A DNA stretch of 64,000 bases from Azospirillum sp. B21 (GCF_008364825.1 NZ_VTTO01000006.1:186001-250000), one strand, 5' to 3'. Shown: positions 29,712-38,939, numbered from the stretch's first letter. Notes: generated by a model from the sequence alone, not told the origin. Program-made: numbers and translations.

Positions 29712-31346
29712 TTACTCGGCGTCGTCCGGCTGCCAGGCGCGGCGGCGCAGCTTGAAGCGCTGGACCTTGCCCGTCTCCGTCCGCGGCAGCGCGTCGAGGA
29801 ACTCCACCGCGCGCGGGTATTTGTAGGGCGCGATGTGATCCTTGACGAAGCTCTGCAGTTCCTCGGCCAGACGCTCGTCGGGATAGACGCCGTCGCGCAG
29901 CACGACGAAGGCCTTGGGAATCGTGCCGCGCACGGGATCGGGGGCGGCGATCACCGCGCATTCCTGCACCGCTTCGTGGCTGAGCAGGATGTTCTCGACC
30001 TCCAGGCCGGAGATCTTGTAGCCGGCGGAGACGATCAGGTCGTCGGTGCGGGCGTGATACCAGAAGAAGCCGTCCTCATCGACGTGGAAGGCGTCGCCGG
30101 TCAGGTTCCAGCCCTGCTGGACATAGCTTTCCTGCCGGGGATCGTCGAGATAGAGGCAACCCGTCGCACCGCGCACCGCCAGCCGGCCGACCTGTCCCGG
30201 CGGCAGGCGGCGGAATTGGTCGTCGACCACCATCGCCTCATAACCCGGCACCGGCTTGCCGGTGGAGCCGGGCCGGACATCGCCGGGCACGGCGTGGAGC
30301 ACCGCGTTCAGCATCTCGGTGGTGCCCAGGCTGTCGAGGATCTCCAGCCCCGTCGCATCGCGCCAGCCCTCAAAGGCTTGCTGGGGCAGCGGCTCCCCGG
30401 CCGAAACGCAGAGCCGCAGGGAGGCCAGCCCCTTCGCCAGCGCCGGGTCGGCGGCCATGCGGCCGATCATGCCGCGGTAGACGGTGGGCACCGTGAACAT
30501 CACCGTCGCCTTGTGGCGGGTCGCCGCCTCCAGCAGCCGGTCCGCGGTCCCGCGCTCCAGCAGGATGACGGAGGCGCCGATGCGCAACGGGAACAGCAGG
30601 AGCCCGCCCAGCCCATAGGCGAAGGCCAGGGTCGGCGAGCCGCAGAACACGTCGTCCGGTCCCGTCCCCAACACCGAGCGCGGCGACAGGTCGGTGATCG
30701 CCAGCAGATGGCGGTGCAGATGGGCCGCCGCCTTGGGCGTGCCGGTGGTGCCGGAGGTGAAGGCGATCAGCGCGACGTCGTCCTGCGCCGTGTCAGCAGC
30801 GACGAAGCCCGCCGGCTTTGTGGCGATGCGGTGTTCCAGCTCGCCGTCGTGGAAGCCGACGATGCGCAGCGACGGCAGCGCCGCCTCTTCCAGATCGTCG
30901 AGGAAATGGGTGTCGCAGAGCGCCATGTCGATGGCCGCGCGCTTCAGCACGTCGGCCAGTTCGGGCGCGCGCAGCAGCGGCATGGTCGGCACCAGCACGC
31001 CGCCGGCCTTGATCACCGCCAGCCAGCAGGCGGCGAGCATCGGCGTGTTGGGTCCGCGCAGCAGCACACGGTTGCCGGTGACAAGCCCGTAATCCTCCGT
31101 CAGGACGCGGGCGATGCGGTCGACGGTGTCGCGCATCCGGCCGTAGCTCCACACCTCCCCGTCGCCGCCGATCAGGCAGGGGCGGTCGTCCCAGCCGCGC
31201 TCGCGCCAACCATCGATCAGGGCGGAGGCTGCGTTGAGGCGTTCGGGATACCGGAGTTCCGGGCGTTCGAGAATGAGGTCCGGGCGCTGGGACGGGGCCG
31301 GCAACCGGTCGCGGGTGAAGCTGTCGAGATGGCCCGAGGGCGCCAT
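29712..31346 (-). CDS. Benzoate/2-aminobenzoate-CoA ligase family protein
   Basis: A 544-residue ANL-superfamily acyl-CoA synthetase. The AMP/phosphate loop is IAFTSGTTGTPKAAAHLHRH (about residue 185), the adenylation motif DSLGTTEMLNAV (about 315), and WYHARTDDLIVSAGYKISGLEVE holds the hinge and A8 region; the C-terminal lysine is in RTETGKVQRFKLRR. The overall pattern is that of aryl-CoA ligases. It makes an aromatic CoA thioester from acid, ATP and CoA. MAPSGHLDSFTRDRLP at 31346 fits the family N-terminus; the frame stays open upstream, with a short Pro-Glu-Arg-rich repeat. Confidence 0.85.
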   Translation of the reverse strand: MAPSGHLDSFTRDRLPAPSQRPDLILERPELRYPERLNAASALIDGWRERGWDDRPCLIGGDGEVWSYGRMRDTVDRIARVLTEDYGLVTGNRVLLRGPNTPMLAACWLAVIKAGGVLVPTMPLLRAPELADVLKRAAIDMALCDTHFLDDLEEAALPSLRIVGFHDGELEHRIATKPAGFVAADTAQDDVALIAFTSGTTGTPKAAAHLHRHLLAITDLSPRSVLGTGPDDVFCGSPTLAFAYGLGGLLLFPLRIGASVILLERGTADRLLEAATRHKATVMFTVPTVYRGMIGRMAADPALAKGLASLRLCVSAGEPLPQQAFEGWRDATGLEILDSLGTTEMLNAVLHAVPGDVRPGSTGKPVPGYEAMVVDDQFRRLPPGQVGRLAVRGATGCLYLDDPRQESYVQQGWNLTGDAFHVDEDGFFWYHARTDDLIVSAGYKISGLEVENILLSHEAVQECAVIAAPDPVRGTIPKAFVVLRDGVYPDERLAEELQSFVKDHIAPYKYPRAVEFLDALPRTETGKVQRFKLRRRAWQPDDAE

Positions 31347-31758
31347 GCACTCCGAACGCCCTGGTCGCTCCGGGCGCTCCGGTGCCGCGCGTTCCGGTGC
31401 CGTGCGTTGGGATGCCTCCACCCGTTGGACGACGGGAAGAGTGGGGCCGGCGTAATCGGTGGGCGGGTTGCCCCGCCACACGCGCGGTTCAGACACGGCC
31501 ATGCCATCAGCCGGTGCGAATGCGCATCCCTTCATGGGCAATGCTCCATCTCCCCCCGCAGAGGACGCATGAACACGCCTCCGTCTTATCTTTTATGATC
31601 CGACTATAGTGCCAGGGAGGGGTTGTGAGCCATGCAACGAACGAATGGTGGGTACACCATCAATCGCCATTCATGCCGGGACAAGTGATCGAAAACGCCT
31701 GTTTTCCGTTGGTAAGACGCACGTTTCGCAACGAAAGTATGGGTTCCGGCAGAAAAAC
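31347..31758. other. Upstream region of the aryl-CoA ligase gene
   Basis: The ligase frame stays open to about 31541, with a low-complexity tandem stretch (GTTCCGGTGCCG repeated near 31380-31410). I treat it as noncoding or an optional N-terminal extension. From about 31542 to the gene that ends at 31759 the sequence is AT-richer and I see no gene or clear signal. Confidence 0.35.
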
Positions 31759-32355
31759 TCATCCGTTCTGCAGATAAAGATCGATCTCGCCCTGTTCCAT
31801 GACATGAGCGGTGCCGTGGATGATTCCGTTCGCCACCTGAATGATGCGGTGGATCATCGCGACGGAGGTCTGGCAGTCCATCCGGAGCTTGCCGGGGTCG
31901 CCACTGTCGATGTCGGTTCCGATCCGCTCCAGCGTGTGGGCGATCACCTGATGGGCCTGGGCGATGGTGTCCTCGAAAGGACGGCGGAACTTGGACGGCA
32001 CATGGCCGTAGGCCTCGATCGCCAGTTCCTTGTCGGAAAAGCCGCTGTCGCGGAAATGCTCGGCGTAGCTCTTGGGCTGCCAAATTCGGCATTCCTCCAG
32101 CATGTCCGGCATGTCCGGGATCATCTCGATCAGCATCACGATTTCGTTGAAGTGATTGAGATAATCGGTCGCGAGCAGGGTTTTTTCCGAGATGTTGGTC
32201 CCGCGCACGCGATCCCGCCACCGGGCGAAGTCGGCCAGTTCATCCGGCGGAATGCCGTCCATCAGGGACCGATCCAACTCTTGGTCTTCCATGCACAAAC
32301 CCGGACCCGATGCGGCAGCTATGCGTTGCTTTGGCGCAGTGTTTCGGCGCGACAT
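31759..32355 (-). CDS. Conserved hypothetical helical protein
   Basis: A 198-residue, mostly helical, acidic protein without signal peptide or membrane segment. Segments such as LLATDYLNHFNEIVMLIEMI and TLERIGTDIDSGDPGKLRMDCQTSVAMIHRIIQVANGIIHG look like long amphipathic helices. I do not recognise the family. A second in-frame Met (MEDQELDR, 32292) could be the true start. It is the last chromosomal gene before the island. Confidence 0.6.
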   Translation of the reverse strand: MSRRNTAPKQRIAAASGPGLCMEDQELDRSLMDGIPPDELADFARWRDRVRGTNISEKTLLATDYLNHFNEIVMLIEMIPDMPDMLEECRIWQPKSYAEHFRDSGFSDKELAIEAYGHVPSKFRRPFEDTIAQAHQVIAHTLERIGTDIDSGDPGKLRMDCQTSVAMIHRIIQVANGIIHGTAHVMEQGEIDLYLQNG

Positions 32356-32515
32356 GCCGGCCGGAGGACCGGCACGGATCGTGCCGCTCTTTCATACCGA
32401 AGGCACGCTTCAACGGTGAAGCGATGTCCTTAACGTTGGATTAAACGCGTTGCAAGCATCGGGTTGCGAAAGTCCCCTATTGACGCGCGGAAACGGTGGG
32501 TTCACCGGCCGGGCA

Positions 32516-32569
32516 CAAAAATTCGCCGCCGGCACCAGTCCGCATGCTGCGGCGGCGCCCGGCGGCGAA
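32516..32569 (-). terminator. Intrinsic terminator just outside attL
   Basis: On the minus strand TTCGCCGCCGG (32569-32559) pairs with CCGGCGGCGAA (32532-32522) and is followed by TTTTTG. It would terminate transcription arriving from the right, which before insertion came from the region now beyond attR. Confidence 0.7.
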
Positions 32570-32575
32570 AAGGAC

Positions 32576-32590
32576 TGGCGGTTCAGGGAG
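32576..32590. other. attL core of the integrated element
   Basis: TGGCGGTTCAGGGAG is repeated exactly, in direct orientation, at 48090-48104. It lies about 100 bases upstream of the integrase start, at the point where base composition changes. Confidence 0.8.
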
Positions 32591-32652
32591 AATTTCCACC
32601 ACCCTCCCCTAGCGCATTGATATAGCGAAGAAATAGCTTGTTTCCTCACTCC

Positions 32653-32690
32653 ATGGGGGATAGATTGGGGGAAAGAATGGGGGAAATTGA
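32653..32690 (+). repeat. Left G-rich arm-type repeats
   Basis: Three copies of the core TGGGGGA occur at 11-13-base spacing (32654, 32665, 32678). The block matches 47990-48023 near the right end at most positions and in the same orientation. It lies 62 bases inside attL and overlaps possible upstream starts of the integrase, so it may be an integrase arm-binding region. Confidence 0.65.
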
Positions 32691-32691
32691 T

Positions 32692-34200
32692 ATGGTTAAA
32701 GCGAACAAAGAAGTCCTGCCAGAGCACATTGTTCGACGCTCCGACAACAAGCGGCTCATGGTCGATATCAAGGTTCCGGCGCATCTTCGCCCGGTGATCG
32801 GCGTAACGAATCTGAGACGCTCGTTAGGGTCGAGTGATTTGACTCGCGAAGTCCGCAACAATGCTGCTGTGATCATTGCGGAGTTCCTCCAACAGCTTGC
32901 CGGTGCGGAGCGCCAGCTTGCGGAGAAGGACGAAGCCACACGCGCGGAAAATGAGCGTGCGGATGCCCGTAGCTACCTCGACGGGTTTGGCGCCACCGAC
33001 GAAGCGAAGCTAATTGATCTGCTGGACTTCGCCGCGTCGGGTTGGCCGAACGCGGAAGCCAGCGAAGCCGTGCTAGAAGAAGCCGCGAGACGGGTGAGCA
33101 GCGCGCGGGATAGCGTCGTGGAGATGGTACGCGTCGAGCAGTACATCAGCGTCACCAGCGCGCGACTAGACACCGCACGCAGGCTGATAGAGCGGCTGAG
33201 AGCGCCCGTTACGCCGATCATGAGCGACGCCTTCGACGCGACGCTTACCGTTACCGAGTTGTTCAACCGCTTCCTCAAGACTGAAACGAAGTCAAAGGAC
33301 ACCGCACGGCAGTACCGCGCGGCGCAGGACCTTTATCTATCGAACCAACAAGACATTCCGATAAACAAGATCACGAGACAGAATGCACGGGATTACCGTG
33401 ACTACCTTCACTCACGCACCGACTTGTCGCACGGAACCTGTGACCAACGTCTCAAGAAGCTACGCGCGGCCTTCAACTTCGCCGTCAATGAAGGGTACGT
33501 TCCCAGTAACCCTTTTAACAATCTCGCGGTTGATGAGAACACGAAGAAAGGTCACGGCAACGAACTTGACCGTTCTTACATCGCTCCCGCCATGGTGAAT
33601 GTTACCCTAACTGAGATACTGCCGAAGTTCTTCAAGTCCGATTCAATGCGCTGGCCGTTCCTGTTCTATTTCTTCACAGGCGCGCGTGCAGAGGAAATCT
33701 GCGGGTTGCGGGTTGATGAAGTGGTGGAGCAATGGGGCGTGCGCTGCATCCACATCCGCCCGCGTACTGAGGACAATCGCACGGTCAAGACCGACGAAGC
33801 GCGCTTTACGCCGATCCATGATTTTCTGTGGAATGATCTCGGGCTTGAGGAATACGTTGCCGAACGCAAGCGCGCGGAAAAGACGATGCTGTTCGATTTC
33901 CCCCAGTGGCGCGGGTCAGACTATGCCGCGCAATATCAGGAACGAATGGCGAAGCTGCGCAAGGCGATTGAAGACAAACGCGGGATCGACCTTGGCGACC
34001 AACACACCCTGCGACACAATCTGAACAACCTGATGAAGGCCGCAGGCGTCGAGGAAGAGTACCGGAACCTCATGCTTGGACAAGCGGCCAAAGGGCGCAC
34101 CAACGCAGGCTATGGCACCCGCGACGCGACGCTGGATATCCTGCGGAAGAAGCTGCACACAATCGACATCTCCCCGTACGACTTCTCCAAACTCCGCTAA
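32692..34200 (+). CDS. int: Tyrosine recombinase (phage integrase)
   Basis: A 502-residue integrase. The C-terminal catalytic domain has the first Arg in FFTGARAEEICGL (about residue 335), HTLRHN with His and Arg (about 440), and the Tyr nucleophile in NAGYGTRD (about 475). The middle domain is a core-binding SAM-like fold (VTELFNRFLKTETKSKDTARQYRAA). I place the start at 32692, which has GGGGGAAATTGAT upstream; in-frame ATGs at 32653 and 32677 would add residues encoded by the arm repeats. It has no TAG codon inside and ends in TAA. It should excise and integrate the element at the 15-bp core. Confidence 0.93.
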   Translation: MVKANKEVLPEHIVRRSDNKRLMVDIKVPAHLRPVIGVTNLRRSLGSSDLTREVRNNAAVIIAEFLQQLAGAERQLAEKDEATRAENERADARSYLDGFGATDEAKLIDLLDFAASGWPNAEASEAVLEEAARRVSSARDSVVEMVRVEQYISVTSARLDTARRLIERLRAPVTPIMSDAFDATLTVTELFNRFLKTETKSKDTARQYRAAQDLYLSNQQDIPINKITRQNARDYRDYLHSRTDLSHGTCDQRLKKLRAAFNFAVNEGYVPSNPFNNLAVDENTKKGHGNELDRSYIAPAMVNVTLTEILPKFFKSDSMRWPFLFYFFTGARAEEICGLRVDEVVEQWGVRCIHIRPRTEDNRTVKTDEARFTPIHDFLWNDLGLEEYVAERKRAEKTMLFDFPQWRGSDYAAQYQERMAKLRKAIEDKRGIDLGDQHTLRHNLNNLMKAAGVEEEYRNLMLGQAAKGRTNAGYGTRDATLDILRKKLHTIDISPYDFSKLR

Positions 34201-34203
34201 AAC

Positions 34204-34238
34204 AAAAAGGGCGCTCCTACTATTGGAGCGCCCTTTTT
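34204..34238. terminator. Bidirectional terminator between int and the tail operon
   Basis: AAAAAGGGCGCTCC and GGAGCGCCCTTTTT form a perfect 14-base stem with a seven-base loop, with A and T tracts at the two sides. It serves the convergent int and the 34245-34670 gene. Confidence 0.9.
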
Positions 34239-34244
34239 CTCGAT

Positions 34245-34670
34245 TCACCAGAACAAGATTTCCTGAATCATGCTCTCAAACATATGACCAGCTTCCGCGA
34301 TATCTCCCATCGTACCGTTTACCGCTGATTCTACATACGCAGCCAGGAAATGACTAAGCGCCGCTTCCATGTTATACGCGAACACTTCAAGTTTCTCTTC
34401 AACCCTCAACGTTCTCCGCTGATGGCGGTTTAGCCGGTGAGTCTCGATCAGTTCAAGTGTTCCGCTAACAACGGATTCGCACGCTTCACGTACAATGCCT
34501 GTGTAGAACTTCGCGGCTGCCTCAGCCCCTTCCCGCGTAGGGTCAGCCTAGAAGATTTCCAAAGAGTCCTCATAGATCGCTTGAAAATCGAGGTCAAAGT
34601 TACGGGCTAGATCCTCACAGTCAGAACGGAAGTTGCGCACGTTAATAGGGATTTGGGGTGCTTGCCTCAT
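34245..34670 (-). CDS. Tail-operon protein, unknown, one in-frame TAG
   Basis: A 141-residue product if TAG at 34548-34550 (codon 41) is read as an amino acid. ATG 34670 has AAGGA eight bases upstream and lies four bases after the stop of the preceding gene. The chain is helical and acidic (EDLARNFDLDFQAIYEDSLEIF, then ADPTREGAEAAAKFYTGIVREACES) and ends with TGA. It is the last gene of the tail operon, downstream of the tape measure, where small tail or chaperone proteins usually lie. Function is unknown. If TAG stops translation, only 40 residues would be made. Confidence 0.7.
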
Positions 34671-34674
34671 GTCT

Positions 34675-35316
34675 TTAATCCTTCAATGTAGGAATGGTAT
34701 CGCGCATCTCAGCGTAGTCCGGGTATTGCCCGATGGTTCGCTGAACGATGCCCGTTCTAGTAAGTTCAGTAAGATGCATCTCACCGCCAATACACACGCT
34801 ACTGAATCCCATACGCTTAACTGTAGTGTGTTGAGCTAGAGCAATCTTCACGATTTGCTCATCGCTCAGTTCTGGCGGTAGGGGCGGAAGCGTTGCGCCG
34901 TGCATTACGGGTGCAAGGTGCATCCCGCGCGGGAAAGAAGAGAAGTTAACCGACGTTTGATCTTCCTTCATCTCCCATCGGTAGGCTACAAAATCCCCGA
35001 TTTCTTTGGAGAATCCTATAGCTGCCGAATCGATATTCAAGATGTCATCACCGCTGCGCTTGGCACCGGCAATGAGGTCGTGAATACGATCCAACGCAGG
35101 CTTTGCGCTATCGATGTCGCTGAAGCCTTCCGCAATGGCTTTCACCGCGTTGCCAGCGCGAACAATCCCGCGCGTGACGATGGCGAAGGAATCGCACACC
35201 TACAACTTCCCTCCCCCGCGAAAGTAGGCGGGAGAGGATTCCTCAGCGTGATAGACCAGCGTGTCTGTCATCACCTGGATACGGTCGGGGAAGAAGAATA
35301 TGTTTGTTACGCTCAT
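34675..35316 (-). CDS. Tail-operon protein, unknown, one in-frame TAG
   Basis: A 213-residue product read through TAG at 35200-35202 (codon 39). ATG 35316 has a perfect AAGGAGG six to seven bases upstream and overlaps the tape-measure stop (ATGA), the signature of a coupled operon; a GTG after the TAG would give only a truncated protein. The chain begins SVTNIFFFPDRIQVMTDTLVYH and continues VCDSFAIVTRGIVRAGNAVKAI, with an Ntn-hydrolase-like feel to the first 80 residues (weak inference). It ends with TAA. Its place after the tape measure suggests tail assembly. Confidence 0.75.
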
Positions 35317-37847
35317 TCAAGAGCCTCCTTAATCAAGATGACAAAAAGGCGTGCGCCTTCCGCATCTTCGGGGAAATCATCGGCGCTAACGGCAAATGAC
35401 TTGAACGCCTTCGCCATCACGTCGGTTGACGACACCGCTTCAGCACGGGCACGTTCGAAAGCCGTCTCAATCTGCGGGGAGATTTGGGCGCCGCTTTCTT
35501 TTAGCTTGGCGTACTGACGGGAGAGTTCTTGAAGCCGCATCACCGCCTTCTCTTCCGGAGTGGCGGTTTCCGTCACAAGGTTCCGGGCGAAGTCCGCAGC
35601 CTTAGCGTACTCGCGCGAGGCTTCCGACGCTTGGAGCTTCAACCGGATCTCTTCGCGGGTGGATGCAAGATCCTTGTCCTTCGCGTCCAGGCCCAGCGCC
35701 CGGAGTTGCCGCTCCACTTCGATCTCACGGGAGACCTTGGCGTATGCGTCGGCACCGTCCAGCGTCGCCGCTGCGAGGCGCTTGGTTTCCTCCGTCTCGA
35801 TCCCCAGGTCCTTCGACCGCTTCAACGCCTGTAGCTTGAGCGTCTCCGCTTCGATGGCGCGGAACCCTGCCTGTAGCTCTTTCAGGCTCACACCAGCGCG
35901 TTGGGCAAGGTCTTCCAAGCTCGTAGGAAGGATCTTCGCCTGCTTGGCATAGCTGATTAGAAAGTCCGTGGTCCGTTCCAGCGCCTTGGTGTCCAGTAAG
36001 GTCATGTCGCCCATGGACAGGGCTTCCGTCGCGACCTTGGCGTTTGCCAGTTCCATCCGCAGGGCGGAATAGGCTACCTCGGTGCGCCACACCGCCTTTT
36101 CTTCCACCGTCATGGCGTTGGCTGCCTTGTTGGCGCGCTCAATCGCTGCGTCGCGGGTTTGGGTGATGGCGTCCAATGTCGCCTTGTAGTCCTCGCTGGA
36201 AATAAACGGCTTGGACTGATTCAGCTTCTTAAGCGAGTCCTGATATTCCTCGTTCGCCTTGAACACCGGATCGTTGGCTTTCCGCAGTTCGGCGGCACCG
36301 CGCTTCGCGGTATCGACTCGCTGCTGCCAAGCCCGTTCGTCGGCGGATATCGTCTGTTCGCCAGTCTCGACGGCGGAACGGAGGATATCCGTCTGAATGC
36401 CGTCCAGTTCCTTCACCAGTTCGGCGCGTTGGTTCTGGAGACCCTTTCGCATCCAACCGATAGGATTGCGGGCAATCTGCGAATCAAGAGTGTTGATTTG
36501 GCTCTACAGGTCAGGCGCGCGTTCCTGCGGTTTTGGACCGGCAAGGAAGTTGTTCGCCGCTTGAAGGGCTTTCTCCGGAAGCTACAAAAAGAACTTGTAC
36601 AAGTCGGAGAGATGCAGCTTGTTGTCCAGGTTGATTAGAAGCTGATCCCACTGATTCGAGATCCCTGCGTTGATCTATTCCACCGTGCGCGGGATCGTGG
36701 CGAAGTCGGCATTCACCTGCGTCGTCATGTTCCGGAGCGCCTTCAACACGATGTCAGTGGTGATTGTGCCTTCCGACGCGACGCGCTTCAGTTCGCCAGT
36801 GGTAACGCCCATCACCTTCGCGATCTCGCGGGTGAGTGCTGGCATATTCTCAGCAAGGCTGCGGTATTCGTCACCCTGAAGGCGCCCGCTCGCAAGAGCC
36901 TGCGATAGCTGAGTCAGCGACGCAGCGGCTTCCTGCGCCGTCTGTCCCGACACCTTGCCCAATTTCAGGAAGGTTTCGGTGAGACCGGCAACGTCGGCAT
37001 TGGCAAGGCCGATGTCCTTCCCTACGCCAGCGAAGCGCGCCATTGCGGTGCCCACGTCGCCAACGGAAGTGCCTAGCCGGTTCGCGATGGCGACGGTTTC
37101 GGCATAAAGTACTTTAGCCTAGCTCATGCTTCCCGTCGCGGCGTTCAGCTTGCCGACAAGGAGGTTCATGGAATCCACCGGCTTCGCCATCGCGGCGCCC
37201 GCTGCAATGGCTGCTACGCCGATTGCGGCGAAGCCTAGGGTAACTCCACCCACGACACCGATAGCCGCACCAGCGGCCACGCCTGCGGCTCTGAGACCTG
37301 TCGAGATGGTGCCGATATCACGCGCGGCGCTACCGGCGGCGGGTGAGAGCGTGCCAAGCGCCGTTATCACTCCGCCGAACCCTCGATTGAGCGTCGGAAG
37401 GAGTCCGTTGGCCGCAGCCATCTCGGAACCGAGTTGGTTCATGGACCGGGCGAACTAACCGCTTGCCCTGGCGCCTTCCATCGACCGCGCGCCGAAGGCT
37501 TGGATCGTGCTGGAATAGCTCCCCAACGCCGCGCGCGCCCGTTCCACCATGGCAGTGTTGCCATCCATCTAGCGCCCGATGCGGGCAATGACGGATTCGG
37601 TACGGGTGAGCGCGGTTTGATAGGCTCGTTCGTTGGCAATAGCCTGCTTTGCCATCTCCAACGCGGAGCGGTTCCCGCTTCCATTCCCGGATCCGCCGGA
37701 CTGACCGGGGCGGGAGTTTGAACCGCCGGGCGCGTTCGCCTTGGCTTTGATGTCGCTCAGAGTCTTTGTCGTGCGTTGTGCGAAATCCTTGACCTACTTT
37801 TCAGCATCCGTAAAGTCGATTCCTGCCTTAAGAATGAAATCACTCAT
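35313..37847 (-). CDS. Tail tape-measure protein with seven in-frame TAG codons
   Basis: 844 residues if all seven TAGs are sense. They are codons 18, 93, 131, 243, 391, 422 and 448, at 37794, 37569, 37455, 37119, 36675, 36582 and 36504. The segment at about residues 300-375 (ALASGRLQGDEYRSLAENMP ... TGELKRVASEGTITTDIVLKAL) is the tape-measure N-terminal domain. An Ala/Gly-rich hydrophobic stretch (about 170-220) and long coiled coil follow, ending VILIKEALE and TGA. ATG 37847 has AAGGACGG upstream. No TAA, TGA or frameshift interrupts the 845 codons. The protein would set tail length and act during DNA ejection. Confidence 0.92.
37106..37115. repeat. AAAGTACTTT palindrome, site 1
   Basis: Exact ten-base palindrome extended to TAAAGTACTTTA, here inside the tape-measure gene and four bases from one of its TAG codons. 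Confidence 0.6.
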
Positions 37848-38001
37848 CAAGTCCGTCCTTCTTCAATGGTTTAGCCCAGCAATAATATGGCGCGACGCAG
37901 GAAAGGACGGCGACATACCAATTCAATTCAACACCTGCGCTGGTGATAGCTTGGCGCTTGTTCATAGGTCCAATGCGCTTGTAATTAATATGCGGCTTCA
38001 T
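37840..38001 (-). CDS. Small tail-operon protein
   Basis: A 53-residue basic protein (MKPHINYKRIGPMNKRQAIT...CWAKPLKKDGLDE) with a short hydrophobic middle (WYVAVLSCVAPYYC). ATG 38001 has AGGAAGGA upstream, and the TGA overlaps the tape-measure start by eight bases. In many tailed phages a short gene just before the tape measure is a tail-assembly chaperone, but this one is too small to assign. No TAG codon. Confidence 0.6.
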   Translation of the reverse strand: MKPHINYKRIGPMNKRQAITSAGVELNWYVAVLSCVAPYYCWAKPLKKDGLDE

Positions 38002-38212
38002 AATTCCAATCCTTCCTCAGTGAGTTGTTCTCACGGAGGAAGTCCGCAGAAATAAGTATTTTGCCGCCGCGACCGCGCCTCTCGGCGTATCCCGCAAAAA
38101 TACCGGCGCGAAATGCGCGGCGAACAGTTTCGGGATTAATGTGGAGAAGAGCGGCAAATTCTTCGGCAGACAGGTAGTCTGCATAAATTTTCTAGATAGA
38201 TACTGGTTTCAT
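37985..38212 (-). CDS. Small HTH protein with TAG at codon 7
   Basis: 75 residues when TAG (38192-38194) is read through. ATG 38212 has a perfect GGAGG six to seven bases upstream. The sequence after the TAG, YLSAEEFAALLHINPETVRRAFRAG, is a helix-turn-helix of the excisionase/MerR-like (HTH_17) type, followed by GRGGKILISADFL as the wing. It ends with TAA and overlaps the next gene. It probably regulates the operon it heads or acts as a recombination directionality factor. Without readthrough only six residues would be made despite the best ribosome binding site in the region. Confidence 0.8.
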
Positions 38213-38241
38213 TCAATACCTCCATTTGTATCAATCACACT

Positions 38242-38270
38242 ATTCTACTACAAAACTGTAGTAGTTTCAA
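38242..38270 (-). promoter_or_regulatory. Promoter with operator in the spacer, tail operon
   Basis: On the minus strand TTGAAA (38270-38265), a 17-base spacer and TAGAAT (38247-38242). The palindrome CTACTACA-GTTT-TGTAGTAG (38264-38245) fills the spacer and enters the -10, as expected for a repressor operator. It lies 30 bases upstream of the HTH gene. Confidence 0.75.
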
Positions 38271-38284
38271 GGTATGGGCAAAAC

Positions 38285-38316
38285 AAAAGCCCGCACGCGG
38301 GGAAGCGGCGGGCTTG
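38285..38316 (-). terminator. Intrinsic terminator
   Basis: On the minus strand AAGCCCGC and GCGGGCTT pair around a GC-rich loop and are followed by TTGTTTTG. It ends the short transcript of the 38-aa and 97-aa genes before the tail-operon promoter. Confidence 0.7.
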
Positions 38317-38324
38317 TGGAGACT

Positions 38325-38334
38325 AAAGTACTTT
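38325..38334. repeat. AAAGTACTTT palindrome, site 2
   Basis: TAAAGTACTTTA lies between the terminator at 38285-38316 and the 38-residue gene, about 55 bases upstream of the tail-operon -35. Confidence 0.65.
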
Positions 38335-38346
38335 AGGGGTGGTGGC

Positions 38347-38463
38347 TCACCACGACACGAAGTAACCGGCGCTGAAGCCTCCCAACCTGTTCGCCTTGCG
38401 AGTGGCCGCGCGCTTCGAGGTATGGACGCTTACCAGCGTGTCGCCGTCATAAACGAAGTACAT
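38347..38463 (-). CDS. Small basic protein
   Basis: A 38-residue protein (MYFVYDGDTLVSVHTSKRAATRKANRLGG...YFVSW). ATG has GGAGAGG six bases upstream. It lies 12 bases after the stop of the preceding gene and before a terminator, so it is the second gene of a short operon. No family is recognised. Confidence 0.6.
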   Translation of the reverse strand: MYFVYDGDTLVSVHTSKRAATRKANRLGGFSAGYFVSW

Positions 38464-38475
38464 GGCGCCTCTCCT

Positions 38476-38769
38476 TCACTGAACCGTGGGGACGGCGGTT
38501 TCCTCCTCTGCGCCGTCAACGGTGACGGGAGAGCGCAGGGCTTGGAGTTCAGCCTTCACCGCGTCGAGTTCGGTCCGGAGCGCTTCAGCATAGGTGAAGA
38601 CATCGCTCACAAGTGCGACGGTGCCTGACAAGAATTCCCGTATCTGGTTACCACCACGCATAATATCACGTTCCAGATTGTCGATATGCTGATACATTTC
38701 GCTGCTCGTAATCATTGCTTCGCCTGCGGCTTGTGTTGCGATATCGATAGAGTTACCCATTTTGGTCAC
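38476..38769 (-). CDS. Small acidic helical protein
   Basis: 97 residues from GTG 38769, or 94 from ATG 38760 (MGNSIDIATQ). It is one long predicted amphipathic/coiled-coil helix (SEMYQHIDNLERDIMRGGNQI ... AEALRTELDAVKAELQAL) with an acidic tail. It ends with TGA. The start is uncertain because neither candidate has a good ribosome binding site. Function unknown. Confidence 0.55.
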   Translation of the reverse strand: MTKMGNSIDIATQAAGEAMITSSEMYQHIDNLERDIMRGGNQIREFLSGTVALVSDVFTYAEALRTELDAVKAELQALRSPVTVDGAEEETAVPTVQ

Positions 38770-38858
38770 AGGCGCAACAAGAAAAATAGTGTTGGCGTCG
38801 TACTCTTCTGCCGTACAGATGGACGCTTTTACCTTACAGGCGGACGGTTCTAGCGCTT

Positions 38859-38896
38859 GAGCAACGCGAGGCTAAGTTGGAAGCCTCGCGTTGCTC
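38859..38896. terminator. Perfect 15-base stem-loop
   Basis: GAGCAACGCGAGGCT and its complement flank an eight-base loop. There is no clear T-tract on either strand. It lies downstream of the 119-residue exported protein gene and probably ends or protects its transcript. Confidence 0.5.
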
Positions 38897-38939
38897 TTGC
38901 TCTACTCATAAAAGGGCACCTTACGGAAGTCGGTTAGTG

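Noticed and set aside
31347..31541. N-terminal extension of the aryl-CoA ligase
   Set aside because: Low-complexity Pro-Glu-Arg repeat; the family N-terminus begins at the internal ATG 31346.
35313..37847. Tape-measure and other element genes as pseudogenes broken by premature stops
   Set aside because: Only TAG is found among 16 interruptions, with no TAA, TGA or frameshift, and ribosome binding sites, overlaps and domains are intact.
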